Below, piece after piece: positions 47,570 to 56,998 of a DNA stretch of 64,000 bases. The notes under the pieces were generated by a model, which saw only the letters and a program-made list of their open reading frames with translations, was not told the origin of the DNA and ran no database searches. The translations under genes were made by a program, and so were the position numbers. Origin of the DNA: Pseudomonadota bacterium (lineage in GTDB: Bacteria > Pseudomonadota > Alphaproteobacteria > Rhizobiales > Beijerinckiaceae); the NCBI GenBank assembly GCA_021781815.1, contig JAJXWB010000002.1, positions 164,964 through 228,963 of the forward strand, written 5' to 3'. Every line of letters begins with the position of its first letter. Positions within the stretch are counted from its first letter, which is position 1.

Positions 47570-48280
47570 ATGAACAGAAAGCCGCCGACAAGTCAGAAAA
47601 GGTTGGCGGGGAGCCGGGAGCGGCAGGCGTCGAAGGCCGATCAGGTCTATCGCGAAATCAAGCACTCGATCCTGTCCGGCGCGCTCTCGCCCGGCGCGGC
47701 CATCGACAAGATCGCACTGTGCGAACGGCTCGGCGTGTCGCGTTTTCCGGTGACGGCGGCGATCAACCGGCTCGCGTTCGAACGGCTGGTCGTGATCGAG
47801 CCGCAGCATGGCTCGTTCGTCGCCAGGATCGCGTCGCGCGACGTGCGCGAATGGATGCTGATCCGCCGCGCTCTTGAATCCGAGATCGCGCGCGAGGCAG
47901 GCCGCGCGCTTCCGGCCGAGATCATGGGCGAGATCGAGCGCAACCTGCGCTATCAGCAGGCCGCCGCCGCCGCCGGCGACGTGGCGGGCTTCTACGCGCT
48001 CGATGTCGACTTTCACAAGCTGATCGTCGATGGCCTCGGTCTGAAACAGGCGCGCGAAATTCTCGACGGCCTGCGCTCGCATCTCGAGCGCGTGCGCCGC
48101 ATCCTGCTGTCGCCGCCGGGGCGTCTGCCGAGCGCTTATAGCGAACACAGCCGCATCGCCGCGGCGATCGGCAGGGGCGATGCAGCCGGCGCCGCGGAGG
48201 CCATGCGCGCCCACCTCGACGAAACGACGGCGATCTTCGAGCGCATCGCCGCCGATCATCCCGAAACCTTCATCGGTTGA
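47570..48280 (+). CDS. GntR-family regulator with FCD ligand domain
   Basis: 236 residues from [12 protein letters not shown]. The winged HTH at residues about 25-90 ([43 protein letters not shown]) is followed by an FCD domain ([38 protein letters not shown]). FCD regulators sense organic acids or amino-acid-like ligands. It lies 127 bases before a periplasmic binding protein gene, and the gap carries palindromes with ATGGC/GCCAT half-sites. The likely target is that gene. Confidence 0.87.
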   Translation: MNRKPPTSQKRLAGSRERQASKADQVYREIKHSILSGALSPGAAIDKIALCERLGVSRFPVTAAINRLAFERLVVIEPQHGSFVARIASRDVREWMLIRRALESEIAREAGRALPAEIMGEIERNLRYQQAAAAAGDVAGFYALDVDFHKLIVDGLGLKQAREILDGLRSHLERVRRILLSPPGRLPSAYSEHSRIAAAIGRGDAAGAAEAMRAHLDETTAIFERIAADHPETFIG

Positions 48281-48365
48281 CGATGGTGACAGACACGAAA
48301 TCACCGCCGATGATGGCATGGACGCCATCGACGCATTTCGTTTGGGCTTCGCGCATGACAGCGCT

Positions 48366-48385
48366 ATGGCGCGTCATGACGCCAT
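48366..48385. promoter_or_regulatory. nested palindrome before the binding-protein gene
   Basis: A perfect 12-bp palindrome GCGTCATGACGC lies inside ATGGC...GCCAT. A second GATGGC/GCCATC pair lies at 48312-48329. They sit in the gap between gntR and the substrate-binding protein and may be operators for the GntR protein. Confidence 0.45.
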
Positions 48386-48407
48386 TCAGCATCTGGGAGG
48401 AACGCTC

Positions 48408-49604
48408 ATGCGCATGACACGGCTGGCCATTGGAGCAATTGCGCTGCTCGGCTCGACATCTGTTTTCGCCCAGACGCCGGTGAAGATAGGCATCCTCAAC
48501 GACCAGTCCGGCGTCTATGCCGACTTCGGCGGCAAGTCGTCGGTCGAAGCTGCGAAGATGGCGGTCGAGGATTTCGGCGGCAAGGTTCTGGATCGTCCGG
48601 TCGAGATCGTCAGCGCCGACCATCAGAACAAGCCTGACATCGCCACCGCGATCGCTCGCCGCTGGTATGACGTTGATGGCGTGGACGCGATCATGGAGCT
48701 GACGACGTCCTCGGTCGCGCTCGCCGTGCAGGATCTGTCGAAGGAAAAGAAGAAGATCGACATCGTCACCGGCGCGGCCTCGACGGCGCTGACGCAGAAG
48801 AACTGCTCGCCCTACGGATTCCACTGGGCCTATGACACGCATGCGTTGGCGGTAGGCACAGGCGGAGCGCTGGTCGAAAACGGCGGCGACACCTGGTTCT
48901 TCCTGACCGCCGATTACGCATTCGGCTACGCGCTGGAAGCGGACACTGCGAAATATGTGATGTCGAAGGGCGGCAAGGTGCTGGGCTCTGTGCGGCACCC
49001 GCTGAACTCGTCGGACTTTTCATCCTTCATTCTGCAGGCGCAGGCGTCGGGCGCCAAGGTGATCGGGCTCGCCGACGCGGGCCTGGACACATCAAACGCG
49101 ATCAAGCAATCCGCCGAATTCGGCGTGACGCAAGGCGGCAAGCAGCGCCTTGCCGCCCTGCTGTTCACCATGTCCGAGGTGCACGGCCTCGGCCTGAAGG
49201 CGGCGCAGGGGCTGGTGCTGACCGAGGGGTATTACTGGGACCAGAACGACGAGACCCGCGCATTTTCGAAGCGGTTCATGGCGCGCGCCGGGCGCATGCC
49301 GAACATGGTGCAGGCCGGCGTCTATTCCGCCGTGCTGCAATATCTGAAGGCGGTGAAAGCTGCCGGAACGACGGACACGGAGGCGGTGGCGAAAAAACTG
49401 CATGAAATGCCGGTCGACGATTCCTTCGCCCATCATGGCAAGGTGCTCGCCAATGGCAGCATGGTCCATGACATGTATCTCTTTCAGGTGAAGACCCCTG
49501 CGGAGAGCAAGGGGCCATGGGATTATTACAAGCAGCTCGCCACAATTCCGGGCGACGCCGCTTTCGAGACCGCGAAGGAAAGCGGCTGCCCGCTGGCGAA
49601 CTGA
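48408..49604 (+). CDS. ABC transporter substrate-binding protein, branched-chain amino acid type (Peripla_BP_6)
   Basis: 398 residues from MRMTRLAIGAIALLGSTSVFAQ, a signal peptide, with GGGAGGA upstream. The mature protein begins PVKIGILNDQSGVYADFGGKSSVEAAKMAVED, standard for the LivJ-like type I binding proteins that carry amino acids, amides, urea or aromatic acids. No permease or ATPase gene adjoins it, so it either works with a transporter elsewhere or as a sensor. Regulation by the GntR gene upstream is likely. Confidence 0.87.
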   Translation: MRMTRLAIGAIALLGSTSVFAQTPVKIGILNDQSGVYADFGGKSSVEAAKMAVEDFGGKVLDRPVEIVSADHQNKPDIATAIARRWYDVDGVDAIMELTTSSVALAVQDLSKEKKKIDIVTGAASTALTQKNCSPYGFHWAYDTHALAVGTGGALVENGGDTWFFLTADYAFGYALEADTAKYVMSKGGKVLGSVRHPLNSSDFSSFILQAQASGAKVIGLADAGLDTSNAIKQSAEFGVTQGGKQRLAALLFTMSEVHGLGLKAAQGLVLTEGYYWDQNDETRAFSKRFMARAGRMPNMVQAGVYSAVLQYLKAVKAAGTTDTEAVAKKLHEMPVDDSFAHHGKVLANGSMVHDMYLFQVKTPAESKGPWDYYKQLATIPGDAAFETAKESGCPLAN

Positions 49605-49623
49605 CGCGTCCTTCCTGCCGCGG

Positions 49624-50835
49624 TCAATCCAGCGTCGCGCCAGCCTTGAGCCAGGCGGCGAGCCGCGCCCGATCGGTATCGTTCATGCCGGTATCGACGC
49701 CGGGCGGCGGCATGGCGCGGGTCCAGACGGCCTGCCGGGCGATGTCGAGAGCATGCGCGCGGATGAAGGCCGGCGTGTCCAGCCGCACGCCCTTTGGCGG
49801 GGCGGCGAGACCGCTCCACGCAGGCTCGCGCGCGTGGCAGACGGCGCAACGCGCAGCGACGATGGCCTCGACTTGCGCAAACCGGGGCGCGACGGCGGCG
49901 GCGAGCGCTTCTGTCGCATCGCGCGGCGCGATGAGCGGACAGTCGCACCCGGAACCGAGCGTGGACGCCGCGACCATGGCGGCGGCGGCCATGGCGGCGA
50001 CGCCCCACGTCCACCACAGATCGCCCTGCCCGCGATGGCGCGCGATGAAGAAATGACGCGCGGACGCGCCGGCGATGAGCGCGAGCGATGCGACGATCCA
50101 GTTGTACCGGCCCGCGAAGGCCAGCGGATAATGGTTGGACAGCATGAGAAAGACGACCGACGGCGCCAGATAATTGTTGTGTAGCGCGCGCTGCCGGCTT
50201 GCAGCGAACCGCTTTTCATCCGGCGGCGCGCCGGCGCGCACGGCCGCAAGCATCTTGCGCTGATTCGGCACGAGCACATGCGCGACATTCGCCGCCATGA
50301 TCGTGCCGAGGATCGCGCCGAATTCGAGGAAGGCGCCGCGCCCGCTGAACAGACGCGAGCAGGCGTAGGCGACGGCGACGAGAAAAACGAAGATGGCTGC
50401 GCGCCGCGTCGTCTCGTTCCAGCCGAACGGCGCCTTGCACAGGAAATCATAGACGAGCCAGCCGACCGCAAGACCCGCGAGCGCGACGCCGACCGCCTGC
50501 GGCGGCGACATCGGGAGAAGCCGCAGGTCGACGAGGTAAAGGTCGGCATGGAGGAAGTATTGCAGGCTCATCAGACCGAAGCCCGACAGCCAGACGACGT
50601 AGGCCTCCCAGCGGAACCAGCCGATCTGCGGTTGCGAATCGGCGGGCGCGTTCATGTCGCGCGAAATGTGGAAGAAGCCGTCGTCGGCGGCGCGCCAGAC
50701 GTCGGCTCGGGATGATTTCAGGTTGAGATTGAGGCGCAGAAATCCGAGCGCCAGACCGACCCAGAAGATCGCGGCGACGACATGCAGCCAGCGCAGGCCG
50801 AAATCCAGCCAGTCCTGCAGGAGAGACCATGTCAT
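49624..50835 (-). CDS. puuD: membrane-bound cytochrome c urate oxidase PuuD
   Basis: 403 residues from MTWSLLQDWLDFGLRWLHVVAAIFWVG. About eight membrane helices of the DUF989/urate oxidase N-terminal domain (residues 1-300, including SFYF-like HISRDMNAP and LHWFRWEAY-like GWFRWEAYVVW) are followed by a periplasmic cytochrome c domain with heme site ARCAVCHAREP and an axial Met region (RAMPPPGVDTGMND). It oxidises urate to 5-hydroxyisourate and passes electrons to cytochrome c. No hydroxyisourate hydrolase or OHCU decarboxylase gene is in the window. Confidence 0.9.
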   Translation of the reverse strand: MTWSLLQDWLDFGLRWLHVVAAIFWVGLALGFLRLNLNLKSSRADVWRAADDGFFHISRDMNAPADSQPQIGWFRWEAYVVWLSGFGLMSLQYFLHADLYLVDLRLLPMSPPQAVGVALAGLAVGWLVYDFLCKAPFGWNETTRRAAIFVFLVAVAYACSRLFSGRGAFLEFGAILGTIMAANVAHVLVPNQRKMLAAVRAGAPPDEKRFAASRQRALHNNYLAPSVVFLMLSNHYPLAFAGRYNWIVASLALIAGASARHFFIARHRGQGDLWWTWGVAAMAAAAMVAASTLGSGCDCPLIAPRDATEALAAAVAPRFAQVEAIVAARCAVCHAREPAWSGLAAPPKGVRLDTPAFIRAHALDIARQAVWTRAMPPPGVDTGMNDTDRARLAAWLKAGATLD

Positions 50836-51128
50836 GCGGCGTTCCCCGATTTTGAAATCACGATCCGCGACCATGTTACGCCGGGCGCAGCGCGCTTGTC
50901 CGGCTGATCTCGCCGCAGCAGCTTTGGCGGCGGTCCCTCTCGCCCGGCAATGCGTATCGTCTCGTTCGTCGTCACGTCAAACATGCGCCGCTCCGCTGCA
51001 TCCCGTTCCGGCGCCGATGTCGAGAGCAAGGCGCGCGGAATGGATACCAAAGCATGATTGCGACGTGGACGGCGTGAAACGACAGGCTTTTGCATCGGCC
51101 GATTGACGCCGACCTCTCCGGAGCGGCG

Positions 51129-51953
51129 TTACTCCCCAAGCTTCACGCGATGCTGCGCAACCGGGATCATCGTGCGCACGCTCCGGACGCGCCTCGGGTC
51201 GATGCGCGCGGAGACGATTCCTGCGCCGTCGGAGGCCTTTGCAATCACGTGTCCCCATGGATCGGCGACCAGCGAATGGCCGTAGGTCTGCCTGACCTCG
51301 TTGCCGGCGGCATGCGGCCCGGTCTGCGCCGCCGCGCAGAAATAGGTCTCGGTCTCGATCGCGCGTGCGCGGCACAGCACTTCCCAATGGTCCTTGCCGG
51401 TCTGCATCGTGAAGGCGCTGGGCAATGCGATCAGTTCCGCGCCCTTGTCGGCGAGCGCCTGGAACAGATAGGGGAAGCGCACGTCGTAGCAGATGGCGCA
51501 GCCGACCGTGACGCCTTCGCAATCATAGGTGACGACCGCGTCGCCCGGTTTGAACGAGGCGCTTTCGCGGTAGGGCGTTCCATCCGGCGCCGTGATGTCG
51601 AACATGTGGATCTTGCGATAGCGCGCGATCTCCTTGCCCTCGCGGTCGAAGGCGACCGTCGTGTTGTGGATGCGCTCGTCGCCGGGAATCCTTTCGAGAA
51701 TGGAGCCGGCATGGATGAATACGCGATGCTTTTTCGCCAGCTCCTGCATCAGGCTATAGGCGGGGCCGCCGGGGATTTCTTCCGCCGCGTCCATCTTGCC
51801 GCGCCGATTGCCGCCGATGAAATCCCAGACCTCCGGCAGGCAGATCCAGTCGGGCCTTTCCTCCAGGACCGCCTGCTCGATCAGCTTTTTAGCGGCGTCG
51901 AGATTGGCCTGTTTGTCGCTGACCGAATTCATCTGTATGAGCGAGACTTTCAT
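51129..51953 (-). CDS. nitrilase-superfamily amidase (Nit2/deaminated glutathione amidase-like)
   Basis: 274 residues. The catalytic Glu-Lys-Cys triad is visible: LPEVWDF, YRKIHMFD and GCAICYDVRFP. HMFD and the SAFTMQTGKDHWEVLCRARAIE segment fit Nit1/Nit2 metabolite-repair amidases rather than nitrilases or beta-ureidopropionase. It probably hydrolyses deaminated glutathione or 2-oxoglutaramate. The 293 bases between it and puuD hold no convincing gene. Confidence 0.87.
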   Translation of the reverse strand: MKVSLIQMNSVSDKQANLDAAKKLIEQAVLEERPDWICLPEVWDFIGGNRRGKMDAAEEIPGGPAYSLMQELAKKHRVFIHAGSILERIPGDERIHNTTVAFDREGKEIARYRKIHMFDITAPDGTPYRESASFKPGDAVVTYDCEGVTVGCAICYDVRFPYLFQALADKGAELIALPSAFTMQTGKDHWEVLCRARAIETETYFCAAAQTGPHAAGNEVRQTYGHSLVADPWGHVIAKASDGAGIVSARIDPRRVRSVRTMIPVAQHRVKLGE

Positions 51954-52004
51954 CGATCAGCCCTGATGCGTGCAAGCGCCCGGCCGGAGGCCGCCCGGGC
52001 AATC

Positions 52005-52053
52005 GGCAATGGGCAGTCGGCATTCGACGATCGACTGCCGACTGCCTAATGCC
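52005..52053. repeat. long imperfect inverted repeat between fadB-like gene and nitrilase gene
   Basis: Two 18-base arms (GGCAATGGGCAGTCGGCA and TGCCGACTGCCTAATGCC) pair at 16 of 18 positions around a 13-base loop. It lies five bases after the FadB-type stop. It resembles the GCAGTCGGCA-rich intergenic palindromes seen in many alphaproteobacteria. It may act as a terminator or be a dispersed repeat. Confidence 0.6.
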
Positions 52054-52058
52054 CTCGG

Positions 52059-54158
52059 TCACTTCCCCTTCGCGTCGCCGGGCTTGATGTCGGCGAATTT
52101 CTTGTTGTTTGCGACCATCCATTCGAGCAGCGACGAGGGTTCGAACCCCTTGCCGGCTGTCTTGTAGACGTCCTTGACGGTCGCCAGCACCTTGTCGAGG
52201 CCGACGCGGTCGGCTTCCTGCATCGGGCCGCCGCGCCACACCGGGAAACCGTAGCCGTTGAGCTTGACGATATCGACGTCGAGCGGACGCGACACGATGT
52301 CCTCGGACAGGATGCGGCAGGCTTCGTTGACCATCGTCGCATGGATCCACGAGGTGATCTGCTCTTCCGACACGGGCTTGCGCGCGATGCCCTTGTCCTT
52401 CGAGACCTTGTCGATGATCTCGTTGGTCGAGGGATCGATGGTGCGCTTGCCTTCGACGTATTTGTAGTAGCCGGAGCCTGTCTTCTGGCCGTAGCGGCCG
52501 AGTGCACAAATGGCGTCCGCGATGGCGCCGGTGTCCCGCTTCTGGTTGTCGCGCAGATGCGCGAATTCCTTGCGCCGCCGCATGCCGATGTCGAGGCCCG
52601 CGAGATCGCCGACCGCATAGGGGCCCATCGCCATGCCCCATTTCTCCATGGCGGCGTCTATGTCCTGTGGATAGGCGCCCTCTTCCAGCATCATGTCGGC
52701 GACCTGACGCCAGGCGGCGAGAATGCGATTGCCGACAAAGCCGTCGCAATTGCCCATCACGACCGGCAGCTTGCCCATGCGCTTGCCGATGGCGACGCCG
52801 GTCGCCAGCGCGTCCTTGGCGCTGCGGCCGCCGTCGATCACCTCGACGAGACGCATGATGTTGGCCGGCGAGAAGAAGTGCATGCCGATCACGTCCTGCG
52901 GCCGGCCAGCCGCCTCGCCGATGGCGTCGATGTTGAGATAGGACGTGTTGGAGGCCAGCACCGCGCCCGCCTTGACGATCTTGCCGAGCTTGCCGAAGAT
53001 TTCTTTCTTCAGCGCCATTTCCTCGAATACCGCCTCGATCACGATGTCGACATCGGCGAGCGCCTCGAACTGCGTCGTCAGCGTCAACAGGGAGACCCGC
53101 TTGTCCATCGTCGCCTGATCGATGCGGCCGAGCTTCACGTCGCGCTCCCAGGTCGACTTGAAGCGCGTCATGGCGCGGTCGAGCGCCGCCTGATCATTCT
53201 CGACGACCGTGACCGGCATGCCGGAATTGACGAGTGAGATGGTGATGCCCGCGCCCATCGTGCCCGAGCCGATGACGCCGGCCTTGGTCACGGCGCGCGG
53301 CTCCACGCCTTCGAGAGACGGCACCTTCAGCACCTCACGCTCGGCGAAGAAGACGTAACGCATCGCCTTCGACTGGTCGGAGGCGAGCAGCTCCATGAAG
53401 TTCCTGCGCTCGACCGCCTCGCCTTCCTTGAAGTCGCCGTGGGTCGAGGCGCGCACGCATTCGATGATCTTCTCGGGCGCCATGGCGCCGCGCGCCTTCT
53501 TCATCACGTCGGCGGCGGCCTTGTCGAAGGCGGCTGCATCGAACGGTTGCTGCTGCTGGCTTGACCTCTTGAGCGGCTTTCCGACGAGCGAGCGAGCGTA
53601 GGCGATGGCTTCCTCGCGCAGATCGCCCTCGACGATCTTGTCGACCAGGCCGAGTTTCAGCGCCTCGGCAGCGGGAACCATGCGGCCCGACGTGCAGAGG
53701 TCGAGGCCGACGAGCGCGCCCGCCAGACGGGGCACGCGCTGTGTTCCGCCCGCGCCCGGCAGCAGGCCGAGCTTGACCTCTGGCAGGCCGACCCTGGCGT
53801 CCTTGACCGCGACGCGGGCATGGGTGGCGAGCGCGATTTCGAATCCGCCGCCCAGCGCGGTGCCATGGATGGCCGCGACGACGGGCTTGTCGCCGGCTTC
53901 CATGCCGTTCAACAGTTCCTGCAGCGAGGGGCCGGAGGGCGCCTTGCCGAATTCGCGGATGTCGGCGCCCGCGACGAAGGTGCGGCCTTCGCAGGCGATG
54001 ACGATCGCCTTGGTCGCTGGGTCGTTCATGCCCTTTTCGACGTGCTCCTTCAGGCCGGAGCGCACGGCCGAGGAGATCGCGTTGACCGGCGGATTGTCGA
54101 CGAGGACGAGAAGGACGTCGCCCTTCTGGACGGACGAGACAGCGGGCTTGTCGGACAT
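52059..54158 (-). CDS. FadB/FadJ-type enoyl-CoA hydratase/3-hydroxyacyl-CoA dehydrogenase
   Basis: 699 residues from MSDKPAVSSVQKGDVL; the 916-residue track ORF is an upstream extension. Residues about 10-190 are crotonase (IHGTALGGGFEIALATHARVAV, VGLPEVKLGLLPGAGGTQR). Residues about 295-475 are NAD-binding (AGVIGSGTMGAGITISL), and two 3HCDH C-terminal domains follow (NCDGFVGNRILAAW; NEACRILSED). It hydrates enoyl-CoA and oxidises 3-hydroxyacyl-CoA in beta-oxidation. No thiolase gene adjoins it. Confidence 0.94.
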   Translation of the reverse strand: MSDKPAVSSVQKGDVLLVLVDNPPVNAISSAVRSGLKEHVEKGMNDPATKAIVIACEGRTFVAGADIREFGKAPSGPSLQELLNGMEAGDKPVVAAIHGTALGGGFEIALATHARVAVKDARVGLPEVKLGLLPGAGGTQRVPRLAGALVGLDLCTSGRMVPAAEALKLGLVDKIVEGDLREEAIAYARSLVGKPLKRSSQQQQPFDAAAFDKAAADVMKKARGAMAPEKIIECVRASTHGDFKEGEAVERRNFMELLASDQSKAMRYVFFAEREVLKVPSLEGVEPRAVTKAGVIGSGTMGAGITISLVNSGMPVTVVENDQAALDRAMTRFKSTWERDVKLGRIDQATMDKRVSLLTLTTQFEALADVDIVIEAVFEEMALKKEIFGKLGKIVKAGAVLASNTSYLNIDAIGEAAGRPQDVIGMHFFSPANIMRLVEVIDGGRSAKDALATGVAIGKRMGKLPVVMGNCDGFVGNRILAAWRQVADMMLEEGAYPQDIDAAMEKWGMAMGPYAVGDLAGLDIGMRRRKEFAHLRDNQKRDTGAIADAICALGRYGQKTGSGYYKYVEGKRTIDPSTNEIIDKVSKDKGIARKPVSEEQITSWIHATMVNEACRILSEDIVSRPLDVDIVKLNGYGFPVWRGGPMQEADRVGLDKVLATVKDVYKTAGKGFEPSSLLEWMVANNKKFADIKPGDAKGK

Positions 54159-54350
54159 GGACGTTCCTTCGTTATTGGCCGCGTCCGGACGATCCGGCGC
54201 GGCCTGTCTGGTTCGGGCCGGAAATCTATCTGGCCGGGCGCGCCCGACGCAATGCCAAAGGCACGGCGCAAAGGCGCGTTGACCATGCCGGAAGCGCATG
54301 TCATCCAGCGGTGCAGCCGCCGCCGGGCGGACGGGGTGTGGATCGTCGCG

Positions 54351-54785
54351 ATGGAGCCAGTCGAACTTGCGCGCGCGTGCGCGGCCAAAATGTGGGAAGT
54401 CGACCAGACCAGCCGCAGTTTCGGCATGACGCTCGAGGCCGTTGGACCGGGGGTTGCGTCCGTGTCGATGACGGTGCGGCCGGACATGTCGAACAACCAC
54501 GGCGCGTGCCACGGCGGCGTGATCTTCACGCTTGCCGATTCCGCCTTCGCCTATGCCTGCAATTCCTATGACGCCGTGACCGTTGCGCAGCATTGTTCGA
54601 TCACCTTTCTGGTCGCGGGAAAGGTGGGCGACACGTTGACCGCCAGGGCGCGGGAAGCGCAGCGGACGGGGCGCTCCGGCGTCTACGATATTACCGTGAC
54701 CCGGCAGGACGGTGTGGCGATCGCGGAATTCCGCGGCCTGTCGCGGACGACCGGCGGCAGCTTTCTCACCCCGGACGGCGGTTGA
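54351..54785 (+). CDS. paaI: PaaI-family hot-dog thioesterase
   Basis: 144 residues from [19 protein letters not shown]; an upstream ATG at 54285 would add 22 residues unlike the family. The active-site block [25 protein letters not shown] is the PaaI signature. It hydrolyses hydroxyphenylacetyl-CoA or other aromatic acyl-CoAs. It is divergent from the FadB-type gene. No other paa catabolic genes except the distant PaaG-like crotonase are seen. Confidence 0.85.
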   Translation: MEPVELARACAAKMWEVDQTSRSFGMTLEAVGPGVASVSMTVRPDMSNNHGACHGGVIFTLADSAFAYACNSYDAVTVAQHCSITFLVAGKVGDTLTARAREAQRTGRSGVYDITVTRQDGVAIAEFRGLSRTTGGSFLTPDGG

Positions 54786-54843
54786 CCCGCCGCCCGAATT
54801 GTCGTGCATGGCGGCTTCCGCCCCTTTCGTTCAGCAGACCGCC

Positions 54844-55713
54844 ATGCCCGAATCCAACGCCCAATATGTTCTGACCCTGTCCTGCCCGAACCGGCCGGGC
54901 ATCGTAGCGGCCGTGTCGACGTGTCTGTTCGAGCACGGCTGCAACATTCTCGACGCGCAGCAATACGATTCGCTGGACACGGGCGCGTTTTTCGCGCGCA
55001 TCATGTTCGACCGGGTTGCGAATCAGGAGAAATTTGCGGCGCTGCGAACGGATTTCACAGGGGTCGCCGAGAAATTCGCGTTCAAATGGCAGATGCGCTC
55101 CCGCACGAAAAAGAAGCGGGTGGCCATTCTCGCGTCGAAATCGGACCATTGCCTGGCCGACCTGATCTATCGCTGGCGGATCGGCGAACTCGACATCGCG
55201 CCGGTTGCAATCATCGCCAATCACCCGCGCGCAGCCTACACTCATATCGACATGGAGGGCGTGCCCTTCCACTATCTTCCCGTCACGCGCGAAACCAAGA
55301 TGGAGCAAGAGGCCGAGGTCTGGCGCGTCATCCGCGAGGCGGAAGCCGACGTCGTCGTTCTGGCGCGCTACATGCAGGTGCTGTCGGACGGGCTGGCCGC
55401 CAAGCTCGCGGGTCGATGCATCAACATCCATCATTCCTTCCTGCCGGGGTTCAAGGGCGCGAAGCCCTACCATCAGGCGCATGCGCGCGGCGTGAAACTG
55501 ATCGGCGCGACCGCTCATTACGTGACGAGCGATCTCGACGAAGGCCCGATCATCGAGCAGGACGTCGAGCGCATTTCGCATCGCGACACGCCCGACGATC
55601 TCGTGCGCAAGGGACGCGACATCGAACGTCGCGTGCTGGCCCGCGCGCTGCGCAAGCACATCGAGGATCGGGTGCTGCTGGACGGGAAGAAGACGGTGGT
55701 GTTCGCGGATTGA
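54844..55713 (+). CDS. purU: formyltetrahydrofolate deformylase
   Basis: 289 residues from [20 protein letters not shown]; an ATG at 54808 is a possible earlier start. An N-terminal ACT domain (residues 1-85) is followed by the formyltransferase-like domain with [10 protein letters not shown] and [17 protein letters not shown], giving the catalytic Asn, His and Asp. It hydrolyses 10-formyl-THF to THF and formate, relevant to C1 balance. Confidence 0.94.
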   Translation: MPESNAQYVLTLSCPNRPGIVAAVSTCLFEHGCNILDAQQYDSLDTGAFFARIMFDRVANQEKFAALRTDFTGVAEKFAFKWQMRSRTKKKRVAILASKSDHCLADLIYRWRIGELDIAPVAIIANHPRAAYTHIDMEGVPFHYLPVTRETKMEQEAEVWRVIREAEADVVVLARYMQVLSDGLAAKLAGRCINIHHSFLPGFKGAKPYHQAHARGVKLIGATAHYVTSDLDEGPIIEQDVERISHRDTPDDLVRKGRDIERRVLARALRKHIEDRVLLDGKKTVVFAD

Positions 55714-55745
55714 TTTTGGACCGCGGGCCTTCAGGCGCGTGTTTT

Positions 55746-55828
55746 CCGTCATTGCGAGGGCGAAGCCACGCGGCGCTCCATCACCCGTCGCCCGGAGATG
55801 GATTGCTTCGCTTCGCGCGCAATGACGG
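55746..55828. repeat. REP-like palindromic intergenic repeat
   Basis: Outer arms CCGTCATTGCG/CGCAATGACGG, 11 bases perfect, enclose about 60 bases that include GCGAAGCCACGCGGC and GGATTGCTTCGCTTCGCGC. Intergenic elements with GTCATTGCGAG...GCAATGACG ends and TGCTTCGC cores are widespread multi-copy repeats in proteobacteria. Only this copy is in the window. Confidence 0.7.
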
Positions 55829-55851
55829 CTGGGGCCCGTCGGTCGGCAGAC

Positions 55852-56925
55852 CTATACCTTCGGCGCGCTCGCCCCTACTCTTTTCGCCGCCCCGCAGATT
55901 GCGCCCCACGTCTCGTCCGACAGCGGCGCGCCGTTCTTCATGCGCTCGGCCCGCATCGCGCGCTCGGGTTCGCCGGGGACCAGCACTTCCTTCACCCCCT
56001 TCACCGGCTTCGCCGATTTGAAATATGCGATGTATCTGCCGACGTCGGCGTCGAAGACATGCTCAGGATCGATGCGCTTTGGATCGACGTAGATCGAGAA
56101 CATGCCGTTCGCGAATTTTTTCCGCCCGACGTGGGTGGCCTTCGTGCCGGTGAGCGAGCCGCCGAGAATCTCGCACATGAAGGCGAGGCCCGAGCCCTTG
56201 TGCTCGCCGAAGGCGCGGATGGCGCCCCGCCCCTTGGTCGAATCGCGCGGACCGCCTTCGACGAGGGGGCCATAGAGCTGCGCGGGGTCGGTCGAGAGTT
56301 CGCCGTCCGGGCCAATCAGCGCCCCGGCGGGCAGTGTTTTGCCGCCCTGGCTCGCCACCATTACCTTGCCTTCCGCGACAATGGAGGTGGCGAAATCGAG
56401 AATGACCGCCTCGGCCTTCTCACGTGGGATTCCCACGCAAAACGGCGCGGTCGACAACCGGCGCTCGGCGCCGCCGAAGGGCGCGACGAGAATCGAACCC
56501 GACGCATTGACGAAATGAATGGAGACCAGCCCCTCGGCCGCCGCCATTTCCGCCCATTCGCCGACCCGGCCGATATGGCCGGCGTCACGCAGCGAAACCG
56601 CCGCCAGTCCGGCCGCCTGCGCCTTGGCGACGCCGATCCGCACCGCCTGCGGCGCGACCGTCTGGCCAAACCCGTAGCGGCCGTCGATGACGGCGAGCGC
56701 GGGCGTATCGACAAGCATCGCGATCGTCTGGTTCGGGACGATGTCGCCGGACTTCACCCAGTCGACGTAACGCGGCACGCGGATGACGCCGTGGCTGTCA
56801 TGGCCGGCGAGATTGGCGCCGATCAGCGAGCGCGCAACCCGCAGCGCCTCCTCGCGGGAGCATCCGACGCGCTCGAAGGTCTCGGCGCAGACAGCCTCGA
56901 GGACCGGGACCGGGATGTTCGGCAT
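55852..56925 (-). CDS. malate/L-lactate/ureidoglycolate dehydrogenase family oxidoreductase (Ldh2)
   Basis: 357 residues from MPNIPVPVLEAVCAETFE. GHDSHGVIRVPRYVDWVKSGDI, DGRYGFGQTVA, LSTAPFCVGIPRE and GLAFMCEILGGSLTG are Ldh2 hallmarks. This NAD(P)-dependent group acts on malate, sulfolactate, ureidoglycolate and delta-piperideine-type substrates, so the substrate is not fixed by sequence. A ureidoglycolate role would match puuD 5 kb away, but nothing else supports it. Confidence 0.87.
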   Translation of the reverse strand: MPNIPVPVLEAVCAETFERVGCSREEALRVARSLIGANLAGHDSHGVIRVPRYVDWVKSGDIVPNQTIAMLVDTPALAVIDGRYGFGQTVAPQAVRIGVAKAQAAGLAAVSLRDAGHIGRVGEWAEMAAAEGLVSIHFVNASGSILVAPFGGAERRLSTAPFCVGIPREKAEAVILDFATSIVAEGKVMVASQGGKTLPAGALIGPDGELSTDPAQLYGPLVEGGPRDSTKGRGAIRAFGEHKGSGLAFMCEILGGSLTGTKATHVGRKKFANGMFSIYVDPKRIDPEHVFDADVGRYIAYFKSAKPVKGVKEVLVPGEPERAMRAERMKNGAPLSDETWGAICGAAKRVGASAPKV

Positions 56926-56998
56926 GACCGCGACTCCTTGCTGTTCCTGGCGGCTGCTCGTCTGTCCGCACCGGAGCGGTCGGTCGTGCGCCTCGATC

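Noticed and set aside
50832-50984. 50-residue frame (MFDVTTNETIRIAG...) ending in an ATGA overlap with puuD
   Set aside because: No Shine-Dalgarno, no domain and odd composition. The overlap alone is weak evidence.
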